From Paenibacillaceae bacterium GAS479 (GTDB lineage Bacteria > Bacillota > Bacilli > Paenibacillales > Paenibacillaceae), in contig LT629764.1 in assembly GCA_900105225.1 (NCBI GenBank), positions 4,732,501-4,796,500 on the forward strand: a stretch of 64,000 nt of DNA, read 5' to 3'. A model generated the notes under the pieces. The model saw only the letters and a list, made by a program, of their open reading frames with translations. It did no database searches and was not told the DNA's origin. Below are positions 1 through 7,796 of this stretch, in pieces; positions within the stretch are counted from its first letter, which is position 1, and each line of letters opens with the position of its first letter. The translations under genes and the position numbers were made by a program.

Positions 1-575
1 TGGAAGATATTACGGATGGCCGCGTCGTCGTTGACGACAAGGACATTAACGACAACGGCGTGGACATCAACAAGGTGCGCGAGAACATCGGTATGGTGTT
101 CCAGCATTTCAATCTTTTCCCGCATTTCAATGTGTTGAAAAATATTATGTTCGCCCCAATAGAGCTTGGCAAACAGAGTGCGGAGCAGGCTCGTACTACA
201 GCGCTCCGGCTGCTGGAGCGGGTCGGTCTATCGGACAAAGCGGATGCGTATCCGCATCAGTTGTCCGGCGGCCAAAAGCAGCGCGTAGCAATCGCTCGCG
301 CGCTGGCGATGAATCCCGACATCATGCTGTTCGATGAGCCGACCTCGGCACTCGACCCGGAGATGGTCGGCGAGGTGCTCGGCGTCATGAAGGATTTGGC
401 GCGCGAAGGCATGACGATGATGGTCGTCACGCATGAGATGGGCTTTGCACGCGAAGTGGCTGACCGGGTCGTATTCATGGACGGCGGCTACATCGTAGAA
501 GAAGGGCCGCCGGAGGAAGTATTTGGCCGCCCTAAGCATGAGCGGACGATCAGCTTCCTGGAGAAGGTGCTTTAG
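1..575 (+). CDS. Polar amino acid ABC transporter, ATP-binding protein (3' part)
   Basis: This is the ATPase subunit of an amino-acid importer of the GlnQ/HisP/ArtM class, which powers uptake through a membrane permease and a binding protein. The gene enters from the left edge, so the Walker A motif is lost outside the window. The remainder shows the Q-loop context ([12 protein letters not shown]), the ABC signature [15 protein letters not shown], Walker [15 protein letters not shown] and the H-loop MVVTHEM. The FQHFNLFPH segment and the DPEMVGEVL stretch after Walker B are typical of the polar amino-acid subfamily. The open frame extends upstream of the first ATG to the window edge. The substrate cannot be told without the permease and binding-protein genes. 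A strong terminator follows. Confidence 0.93.
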   Translation, partial: EDITDGRVVVDDKDINDNGVDINKVRENIGMVFQHFNLFPHFNVLKNIMFAPIELGKQSAEQARTTALRLLERVGLSDKADAYPHQLSGGQKQRVAIARALAMNPDIMLFDEPTSALDPEMVGEVLGVMKDLAREGMTMMVVTHEMGFAREVADRVVFMDGGYIVEEGPPEEVFGRPKHERTISFLEKVL

Positions 576-662
576 AACAGGCGTTATTCCGTCGTGTATC
601 GCTTAAGCCGGATAGTTGCGGCGGTATACGATCAATAAGTTGGCCGATTTTCTTCTGGAAGG

Positions 663-710
663 AAAAGGTCCCGCAAGGGCAGCTGATGCTGCTTTTTGCG
701 GGACCTTTTT
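663..710 (+). terminator. Rho-independent terminator after the ABC transporter gene
   Basis: A 14-base arm AAAAGGTCCCGCAA pairs with TTGCGGGACCTTTT and is followed by T residues. It lies between two convergent genes. The A-run on the left and T-run on the right mean it could stop transcription from both sides. Confidence 0.9.
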
Positions 711-731
711 GGCGTTGCATACGATAGCCCT

Positions 732-1184
732 TTAAGGGACGACAAACCGGACCTTGGTGCCGTCTGGATACTCTTCCAGCTGGTTGCCGACCCAGGAGCC
801 GGCTCCCCGGTTGTCCGACGATTTAACATAAGCGACATGGGCGCCTGCGCCGCCTTCACGGCACATGGCCATTGGCCATTCGTCGCGGTCGTACTTTTTG
901 CGTGTCGGGATACCCTGAAGTGATTCCCGTCGATTGTCCTCCGCATCATCGCGGTCGATCGTGCAAGTAGTGGATTCGCCTGCTGCGATCGCTTTTTTGA
1001 TATGAGCGGCGGTGTCGGGGTAACGCTTGGACGGGAAATAAAGCGTCACATCGTAACTTAGCTTAGCGGCGGACGGTTTGGGCAGCTGAAGCTCCCAATT
1101 GACAGTACAGCCGCCGAGCAGCGCGGACGCCAGCAGGAAAGCGAGTCCGATCAGGAACGCGCGAACAGCTGTTATGCGAATCAT
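732..1184 (-). CDS. NucA/NucB-family deoxyribonuclease, predicted lipoprotein
   Basis: Predicted secreted nuclease of the NucA/NucB (DNA-entry/sporulation nuclease) family, 150 residues. The N-terminus has a positive charge, a hydrophobic stretch and a lipobox LLGGC, so Cys-26 is probably lipidated and the protein tethered outside the membrane. The C-terminal half carries the family hallmarks: [34 protein letters not shown] and a YPDGTKVRF end. The Asp/Glu of DRDEW and the SDNRGAGS block are the expected catalytic and metal region by analogy with NucB. A ribosome site (GGAGGACA) precedes the ATG. The gene stands alone and is convergent with the upstream transporter. A role in degrading extracellular or mother-cell DNA, or in DNA uptake, is inferred from the family. 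Confidence 0.87.
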   Translation of the reverse strand: MIRITAVRAFLIGLAFLLASALLGGCTVNWELQLPKPSAAKLSYDVTLYFPSKRYPDTAAHIKKAIAAGESTTCTIDRDDAEDNRRESLQGIPTRKKYDRDEWPMAMCREGGAGAHVAYVKSSDNRGAGSWVGNQLEEYPDGTKVRFVVP

Positions 1185-1289
1185 GTTGTCCTCCAGGCTG
1201 CCATAAAGTACGTTATTTCGCGTCTAGCCACCAGTATAAATGGGACCCGCCCATGTTGAAAAGCTAATTTTTCCAGCTGGGCGACAGCA

Positions 1290-1790
1290 TCATTGTGTTA
1301 TTCCCTTGTTAGAAGTTGGAGGGAGGGGGTTTCTTTCAGTGATTTCAAGCACCCCTTTGTCGGCTCTTGCCCTGAATGGTCTGGAAAGCTGGTTTACATG
1401 CCACGATTGTGTGCCAAATTCATTGACATTCATGAAGCTCGACAAAGTTCCGTAGCTTGCTCCGTACAAAGGCAGCTCAAAGTCAAACAGCGCATAGGCG
1501 CTGCTGACTCTACCAATCTGATAAGTGAGCTGAAAGCCATAGGACTCGTTCGGAGAAATGTAGAGTAAAAACGGCGGCGGCGGAGCGAAGTCTCCAGAAA
1601 GATTGATAACCTGCATATAAAAAGGGGTCATATTTCTTATGGTGAATCCTCTAGTATCTGCAGGGAGAACGGCACCGCTGTCGGCCTGCTCTGAAGGATC
1701 GGCAAAGAAGCGGATGGCAATGACCAGCAAAATAAACAAAACGAGGACGACTCCTATACCTTTAGAATTGCGGTGTTCAAGTTGTTCCAT
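1290..1790 (-). CDS. Membrane-anchored protein with YjcZ-like N-terminus (paralogue 1)
   Basis: Unknown function, 166 residues. Residues 1-10 are polar, then comes a single membrane segment (VVLVLFILLVIAIRFF) that closely resembles the core of the tiny YjcZ-type transmembrane proteins of spore formers. A roughly 130-residue outer domain follows, with the family pattern GFTIRNMTPFYMQVINLSGD, a proline cluster, and a serine/aromatic region ending in a predicted beta-rich tail. It is the most divergent of five intact paralogues here: the tail runs past the usual end and lacks the TTAPINT motif. The ribosome site AGGAGAAA lies 7 bases before the ATG. No enzymatic motif is seen. The topology (short N-terminus inside, C-domain outside) is inferred. 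Confidence 0.75.
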   Translation of the reverse strand: MEQLEHRNSKGIGVVLVLFILLVIAIRFFADPSEQADSGAVLPADTRGFTIRNMTPFYMQVINLSGDFAPPPPFLLYISPNESYGFQLTYQIGRVSSAYALFDFELPLYGASYGTLSSFMNVNEFGTQSWHVNQLSRPFRARADKGVLEITERNPLPPTSNKGITQ

Positions 1791-1902
1791 ATCAATTTCT
1801 CCTGTTCGGATTGGATTGGCCCCAAAGGGCTAGTCTAGCTTGCCATGCCCTGGGAATAAGCTTAACTAACGACTCCGAAGAGCGGAGCTTGGGGGATGGA
1901 GC

Positions 1903-2640
1903 ATGCGGGGGGACATTAGGGCGTTTTTTGTAACAACGATCAAAGCCTGGATGATTGTTTTCATCGCAGCGGGTATCGCGTTTTTTTTGACGGCTGCGTC
2001 CGGCGTGTCCGCCAAAGATGCGCACGAATCATGGACAACTATGAAATGGGATAACATGAAGCTGAAAGCTTCTCCGAGCGGCGTTTCATCGGGAATGCAA
2101 ACCGCTCTAGATAATAAGGATGATTCAATGAGCAATCATCAACATGAAGTGTCCGTTTCAGCTTTTAACAAGGGAAGCGGCGGAGCTTGGCAAACGGCCC
2201 AAGCTATCCTTTCAACAGTTGGGCTCACAGCGATAGTGATCGCATCGGCGATTGTCATGCTGCGTATCCGGTTTTGGCGGCAGCCGCAGCAAATGCCGCT
2301 TATGATGGCGTGCATGGGACTGGCGATGGCGGCAGGACTGTCAGGCGGAGCGATATTGTCCATCTTGCTTGCCAGTTTTACTCTGCCTGCCATCGGGTCG
2401 GCGGCAGCCGCAGCCGCAGCGGGATATTACGCCGGTAACGGGCATGGCGTTGTGCCAGCGGCAGAAGGTTTATTTGCAGGAATTATGGGCGGACTGATGG
2501 GGCCAATGCTCGGTTACATGGCGCTGAGTGAGCACCCTTTTACCGTTGTACTTTTCTCCATCGGGCTTTTTATCGTATTTTTGCGATTGGGAGGTCGGCT
2601 GTTGCGGGAGGAAGGTAACAAAGCGGAAGCGGGCAGCTAA
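1903..2640 (+). CDS. Polytopic membrane protein of unknown function
   Basis: Not recognised; 245 residues. It begins with a signal-like or first membrane segment (about residues 13-35, ending near SGVSA), then a polar outer loop of about 60 residues containing NHQHEVS. At least four more hydrophobic stretches follow, near 98-120, 128-150, 150-172 (very Ala/Gly rich) and 187-228. The glycine-rich GLFAGIMGGLMGPMLGYM is a helix-packing type of segment. The C-terminus is basic (RLGGRLLREEGNK), so it probably lies in the cytoplasm. It stands alone between minus-strand members of the YjcZ-like family. No transporter signature was identified. A transport or metal-related role cannot be supported from sequence alone. 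Confidence 0.65.
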   Translation: MRGDIRAFFVTTIKAWMIVFIAAGIAFFLTAASGVSAKDAHESWTTMKWDNMKLKASPSGVSSGMQTALDNKDDSMSNHQHEVSVSAFNKGSGGAWQTAQAILSTVGLTAIVIASAIVMLRIRFWRQPQQMPLMMACMGLAMAAGLSGGAILSILLASFTLPAIGSAAAAAAAGYYAGNGHGVVPAAEGLFAGIMGGLMGPMLGYMALSEHPFTVVLFSIGLFIVFLRLGGRLLREEGNKAEAGS

Positions 2641-2743
2641 TGGGGAAGGGGAAGAGTACAGGAGCAGCCGAGCGTATGAAGAGCAGAAATTCGGTAAACC
2701 TCTATAATTATCTCCGAGCATAATTGCAACGGTAGAGCTGTTA

Positions 2744-3226
2744 TCATGCATTTCGGACTATAGCGTTTCTACCGCTGGTTGTAACGGAAATACTTCCGGA
2801 CCCAGTCGCACTGATCCTCCAAGCATACCCATTCTCTACGTTCATTGTAACTGTAACCTTTCCAACTACATAATAACTGCCTGATGTTACGTTATAATAA
2901 GCGTAGGCGCTTTTATAACCAAGGATACTCCCTGTTACCTCAAAATGGTAACTCCCTCCACCGGGTTGGAGTGTGTGTGGAGCTGGTCCAGGTGACTGAA
3001 AATCTCCTTCAAACGACGTAGATTGCAATAGTAACTCTGATGTGTTGTTGATAACATTGAATCCTTGAGAGCTTTGTATTCCAGGTAAATTATCCTCCTG
3101 CAGATTCTCCCCTCCTACAGGGGTGTGAAAAAGACTTGTAACAATTACCAATAAAATGAATAAAACTAAAATCATTCCCATATTAGATCCTTTGGAATTA
3201 CTGATTTCTACTTGTTCATAATTCAT
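2744..3226 (-). CDS. Membrane-anchored protein with YjcZ-like N-terminus (paralogue 2)
   Basis: Unknown function, 160 residues, same family as the genes at 1290, 4354, 4887 and 5721. It has a polar N-terminus of about 16 residues, a membrane segment GMILVLFILLVIVTSLF, and a linker GGENLQEDNLPGIQ. The outer domain contains GFNVINNTSELLLQ, STSFEGDFQSPGPAP, LQPGGGSYHFEV, VVGKVTVTMNV and a Ser/Thr-rich end. The PGG-S-x-x-F-E-V and VGK-x-T-x-T elements align with the other copies. The ribosome site TAGGAGAC is well placed before the ATG. It lies next to a broken copy on the same strand, which shares its GxNLxxDNL linker and so looks like its closest relative. Confidence 0.78.
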   Translation of the reverse strand: MNYEQVEISNSKGSNMGMILVLFILLVIVTSLFHTPVGGENLQEDNLPGIQSSQGFNVINNTSELLLQSTSFEGDFQSPGPAPHTLQPGGGSYHFEVTGSILGYKSAYAYYNVTSGSYYVVGKVTVTMNVENGYAWRISATGSGSISVTTSGRNAIVRNA

Positions 3227-3350
3227 TATGTCTCCTACTCCCGACGATGTATATCAATATAGTATGGGAAGGGAAGACTCTCGGACTCTGGCAATTGTCC
3301 AGGTGAATTAATAGTTTATCAACTTCATATCCGAAAGGGGCAGAGGAGCG

Positions 3351-3681
3351 CTATGTCTGAAAATTTCGGATATTTGCGTAGGTTCCGCCGGTATCTGCGA
3401 CAATCGGTCCGGTGACTTCAGCTGATGTTTGTTTAGTTTCGGGCCAGTATACACTCCCTTTAATGAGGTGCATTTTTATGATAGCAGTTCCCACCTTTCC
3501 TACAGCGGATTCTATATCGTAGTAAGCAAAGCCAGTGCGAGTAAGATCATAATTGGAGCCTGTTGATAGAACCCTCTATATTTGATAAATTGTCATCCCG
3601 CAGGTTCCGTCCTTGAAAAGGACAATGAAAGAGAGATATCACAATGACCAATAAAATAAATAAAACAAGAGTGGTTCCCAT
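3351..3681 (-). pseudogene. Broken copy of the YjcZ-like membrane protein family
   Basis: Reading the minus strand from 3681 gives MGTTLVLFILLVIVISLF and a linker GRNLRDDNLSNIEGS, clearly the N-terminus of paralogue 2, and then a stop at 3547-3549. The next frame carries YDLTRTGFAYYDI, ESAVGKVGTAIIK and EVTGPIVADTGG, ending in a stop at 3351-3353; this matches the C-terminal part of the family. About 45 residues of the middle (the GFxVxNNT...PGGGS part) are missing and the frame is shifted at the join. No good start region remains upstream, because the sequence changes character near 3681, where an excisionase-like fragment abuts. Confidence 0.8.
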
Positions 3682-4069
3682 GCGGAGAGTATTAGGGATA
3701 AGCAAGAATACGGCCTATAACTTGGTTAACTTCGGGGAATTTCATATGGTTAGGATCAGGAAGAAGATTCGGATTCCTAGGATTCATAAAGGTTTACAAA
3801 CAAAAAATCGAGACCCCCTTGCGGGGGCCTCTTTCATGGGAGAGGAGAAACCGGACGAAGAGCTTATGGGGAAACGTAAGCCTTCTCCGCGGTGTCTACG
3901 GCATCTCTCGACGCCGATAATTACAGGTTGCTCTAAGACGAGCAAATATATACATGGGAGACGGAAATTTGCTGAAATGATTTCCGATAAGCTGTCGCTC
4001 GGGACGATTTCGATGGTGTACGACCATCATGTGGATAAACTGCCTAAGCTGCCGACAGACTCCAGCTAA
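3644..4069 (+). pseudogene. Chimeric remnant: excisionase-like HTH fragment and possible integrase tail
   Basis: The open frame is not one protein. Its first 13 or so codons are antisense to the broken membrane-protein copy. From about 3683 it reads VLGISKNTAYNLVN, then VRIRKKIRIPR, which resembles the helix-turn-helix of MerR-type excisionases. After a terminator-like hairpin comes an unrecognised stretch. The last part, AEMISDKLSLGTISMVYDHH followed by VDKLPKLP, weakly resembles the C-terminus of a tyrosine recombinase (the GHSSISMTLDTYSHVLP region). The catalytic Tyr context is not preserved. I read this as the scar of a lost integrative element. The HTH match is fair; the integrase match is weak. 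Confidence 0.4.
3810..3835 (+). terminator. Hairpin, terminator-like, inside the remnant region
   Basis: GAGACCCCC pairs with GGGGGCCTC around a TTGC loop, with one mismatch, and is followed by TTTC. It cuts through the apparent open frame, which supports that frame being non-coding here. Confidence 0.55.
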
Positions 4070-4138
4070 TGATCATGACAAGATCATCTCCACAATTAAT
4101 GTGCATCTGATGCATCGTCGATACGTGGAGATTTATAG

Positions 4139-4177
4139 AACCGTTAAAGCCATTTAAAAAGGCCTTAACGGTTTTTT
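4139..4177 (+). terminator. Rho-independent terminator
   Basis: AACCGTTAA and TTAACGGTT form a stem with an additional GCC/GGC inside, followed by six T residues. It lies about 70 bases after the end of the remnant frame and insulates the following plus-strand genes. Confidence 0.85.
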
Positions 4178-4353
4178 GTGATTTCTGTTAACTATGAATC
4201 AATAGGGACGCATGCCGGGTGCCGATACCTTCTCGTTACATACACTATTAATAGTTAGATAGGAATAAAAGAGTCTGGTTATACCGTAAAGGTAGCACGA
4301 TTGACTATTTTCTATCAGTCAGATGCCTGCTAACACAGAAGAGGAGACTCGCT

Positions 4354-4833
4354 ATGAATAATAAACCCTCTTCACCAGCAAACAGCAATTTTAGCAACCT
4401 AGGGATTATTCTCATTCTGTTTATTCTGTTAGTTGTCGTTATTGGTTCCTTTCCTAAAGCTCAAAAACTAAATGAGACATCCTCTGTAGTATCTACGGCA
4501 GGATTCATCGTTAGAAATAACACGTTCTACTACACGCTTGTCTTAACTGGTTTAGAGGGGGAAACGCAATTGCCCGAAATTATCTTCATGCCCCCCGGTG
4601 GCAGCGTTCGCTTCGAGGTACCTAGCAGAGCATTCCAAACGACCAGGGCTAATATTGAGTACACTGTATTGGGCGATTATGGGGAATTGGGCAAACTCAC
4701 TTTTACTCTTGTAAATCCAATTGTTTTTCCTACATTCAGCAACATCAGGACGACAGCGCCAATTAATACACAGAATACCAGCACGGCTTACCCGGACGTT
4801 ACACCATTATTGATTGTTACGGAAAAGTACTAA
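4354..4833 (+). CDS. Membrane-anchored protein with YjcZ-like N-terminus (paralogue 3)
   Basis: Unknown function, 159 residues. It has a polar N-terminus (about 18 residues), a membrane segment GIILILFILLVVVIGSF, a short linker, then an outer domain beginning GFIVRNNTFYYTLVLTGLEG. This continues with LPEIIFMPPGGSVRFEV, a presumed strand region ANIEYTVLGDYGELGKLTFT, and the segment NPIVFPTFSNIRTTAPINT. That last segment is identical, residue for residue, in the gene at 5721. The beta-strand-like alternation and PPGG turn suggest a small beta-sandwich, which is inference. The ribosome site GAGGAGAC precedes the ATG. It begins a run of three intact copies in the same direction, with a decayed fragment between the second and third. 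Confidence 0.78.
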   Translation: MNNKPSSPANSNFSNLGIILILFILLVVVIGSFPKAQKLNETSSVVSTAGFIVRNNTFYYTLVLTGLEGETQLPEIIFMPPGGSVRFEVPSRAFQTTRANIEYTVLGDYGELGKLTFTLVNPIVFPTFSNIRTTAPINTQNTSTAYPDVTPLLIVTEKY

Positions 4834-4886
4834 ACACAGCAATTGCAAATGTATAAGATTATTCGTGTTAACAGGAGGGGATATGG

Positions 4887-5396
4887 ATGAAAGATGGACT
4901 TAACAAATCAGTAGCTAATAATAGAAATGGTATAAGCATAGGAGTTATTCTCGTTTTGTTTATTTTGCTCGTTATCGTTACCCGCGTCTTTAATCCTGCA
5001 AGAAACAGAAACGAAAATAGAGCCAGGAACAGTTGGTCCTCTGCAACGGAAGAGTATCGAAGATTCTACATCATAAACAGCACTATTGGTTATACAGCCG
5101 TCCTTACCGGACTTGAAGGGGATGCGGGTCTGCCTACTCTTATTTTTATTCCTCCCGGCGGAAGAACTAGTTACGAGCTACTAAACATTCCAAACAATCT
5201 CACCACAGCTATCGTCAAGTATGACATCTGGAATGAGGAGGGTATTTCGGTAGGAGAGCTGAATGCCACACTGTATAATTCAAACGTGTATATCCCGGGA
5301 TATATTGATATCACCACAACAGGACCGATCACAACAAGGACGAGTTACAGTCCGTCTCCAGATTTTTACCCGCAATTGACGATTAGAGATGCATGA
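4887..5396 (+). CDS. Membrane-anchored protein with YjcZ-like N-terminus (paralogue 4)
   Basis: Unknown function, 169 residues. The membrane segment is IGVILVLFILLVIVTRVF, preceded by about 17 polar residues and followed by a highly basic, Asn/Arg-rich linker. The outer domain shows FYIINSTIGYTAVLTGLEGD, LPTLIFIPPGGRTSYEL, VGELNATLY, and a DITTTGPITTRTSY region followed by LTIRDA; this is the same order of elements as in paralogues 3 and 5. The SD AGGAGGGG favours the ATG at 4887 over the in-line ATG at 4883, which is too close. It follows paralogue 3 after 53 bases, so the two may be co-transcribed. The stop codon overlaps an ATG that opens a decayed fragment. Confidence 0.77.
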   Translation: MKDGLNKSVANNRNGISIGVILVLFILLVIVTRVFNPARNRNENRARNSWSSATEEYRRFYIINSTIGYTAVLTGLEGDAGLPTLIFIPPGGRTSYELLNIPNNLTTAIVKYDIWNEEGISVGELNATLYNSNVYIPGYIDITTTGPITTRTSYSPSPDFYPQLTIRDA

Positions 5397-5404
5397 TTGC
5401 CAGT

Positions 5405-5587
5405 TCAATCGCTGCATCTTTAGTGTTTGAAATATCCAACGACACTTATTACTACACGCTCAGCCGCACCTCATTTGTGGGAGACACGGGAGCACCAGTC
5501 CCAAGCGCAATAATTGCCCCCACCAGGATCTCACGTTTACCAGTGAAAACCGAGTTATTTTTGTTTTCTTCAAAAAATTTTAATTGA
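5405..5587 (+). pseudogene. Fragment of a YjcZ-like family outer domain
   Basis: Reads LVFEISNDTYYYTLSRTSFV followed by GDTGAP, which matches the GFxIRNxTxYYTLxLTGLEGD start of the outer domain. After a frame change near 5520 it reads DLTFTSENRVIFVFF, matching the later LTFTxxNPIVFPTF element. The N-terminus with membrane segment, the middle and the end are gone. The frame opens with an ATG overlapping the stop of the preceding gene, but there is no hydrophobic anchor, so a working product is unlikely. Confidence 0.65.
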
Positions 5588-5720
5588 AAGAGAGACAGTC
5601 GCCGTCCCAATATCGATTTGTTTTACGTATATTGCAAGCAGATAGAGGGCTTTTTTTTGCTGTTAAATTGCTAGATGCGCTGTTAGAGACCGAAGCTTTA
5701 CTAAAAGGGAGACTGATAAC

Positions 5721-6200
5721 GTGAGCTCAAAATCCCGTTTCAATCCAAGCGTCATTCTCATTTTATTTATTCTGCTAATTGTAGCCGTTGGAGTAACATC
5801 CCATGAGCAACGGGTCAGCTCGATACACCCTCCTGGCAACGGATCGGGTATATTATCGACTCAGGGGTTCCTTCTTCGAAATGATACCGTTACTTTTACA
5901 CTAGTAATTACAGATATAAGTGGGGAGCCTGTAGGTTTGCCAAGCCCGATATTTATGTATCCGGGGGCAATTAATAGTTTTGAGCTGCCAAGTAGAATAT
6001 TTGAAACAACGCAGGTTCATGCCGAATATACCGTATTCAGCGAAATGGGGGAAATTTTGGGGCTGCTGACCTTTACGATGAAAAATCCGATCGTCTTTCC
6101 TACATTCAGTAATATTAGAACGACAGCTCCAATCAACACAAGAACTACAACTACGGAATATCCGGAAGTGAATCCGCTATTAATTGTTACGAATAAATAA
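5721..6200 (+). CDS. Membrane-anchored protein with YjcZ-like N-terminus (paralogue 5)
   Basis: Unknown function, 159 residues, GTG start with ribosome site AAGGGAGA. It has a very short polar N-terminus (about 9 residues), a membrane segment VILILFILLIVAVGV, a linker, and an outer domain GFLLRNDTVTFTLVITDISG. This is followed by LPSPIFMYPGAINSFELPSR, a strand region HAEYTVFSEMGEILGLLTFT and the segment NPIVFPTFSNIRTTAPINT. That last segment is identical to paralogue 3, while the N-terminal halves differ much more. This pattern fits recent duplication followed by uneven divergence, or gene conversion of the 3' part. No catalytic motif is seen. Confidence 0.78.
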   Translation: MSSKSRFNPSVILILFILLIVAVGVTSHEQRVSSIHPPGNGSGILSTQGFLLRNDTVTFTLVITDISGEPVGLPSPIFMYPGAINSFELPSRIFETTQVHAEYTVFSEMGEILGLLTFTMKNPIVFPTFSNIRTTAPINTRTTTTEYPEVNPLLIVTNK

Positions 6201-6412
6201 GCTGTTATAAGCACCGAATTAAAAGTAGGAAATTGGATCTTGAGCGCAGCAAGCGCATTTATCGTGATTGTAGTGATTGTAGATAGTAGCGCGCTTTGAG
6301 AGCGCAACGGATATCGAGCTTCGCCAGCGCTTTCATCGAATACTTCGGATGTGGTACGATAGGAGGGTCATTTTGGCGGCAACTGCCGCAGCAACAGGAG
6401 GACCGTTCATCC

Positions 6413-7587
<1,175 letters not shown>

Positions 7588-7628
7588 GCATGGGCAAGCG
7601 AGGCATGACATGTCATGCGGGGCAGATT

Positions 7629-7796
7629 GCGGCGTAGCCCCTTCAACGGCGGCGCGTGGAAGCTGCGTCTGTGATGTAAGCGGACACAGATATGTGTGCG
7701 GCGGAGCCGCTTCAGCGGCATGTTAAGTCCGCGCCTAAGCGGTGTAAGCGGGCAAGTTCGCTGCGGCTGCGGCTGCGGCGTAGCCGCTTCAGCGGC
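7629..7796. repeat. Three direct copies of a 22-base GC-rich palindromic motif
   Basis: Copies lie at 7629-7650, 7698-7719 and 7775-7796, close to GCGGCGTAGCCGCTTCAGCG plus GC. Copies 2 and 3 differ at one base; copy 1 is more degenerate. Each contains AGCCGCTTCAGCGGC, which can fold on itself. The third copy reaches into the 3' end of the minus-strand ylbJ gene, so part of the array may serve as its transcript end. No T-run was found. Confidence 0.6.

Noticed and set aside
6017-6307. 96-codon minus-strand frame over paralogue 5
   Set aside because: Antisense to an intact family member; its hydrophobic stretches arise from complementing Asn/Thr-rich codons.
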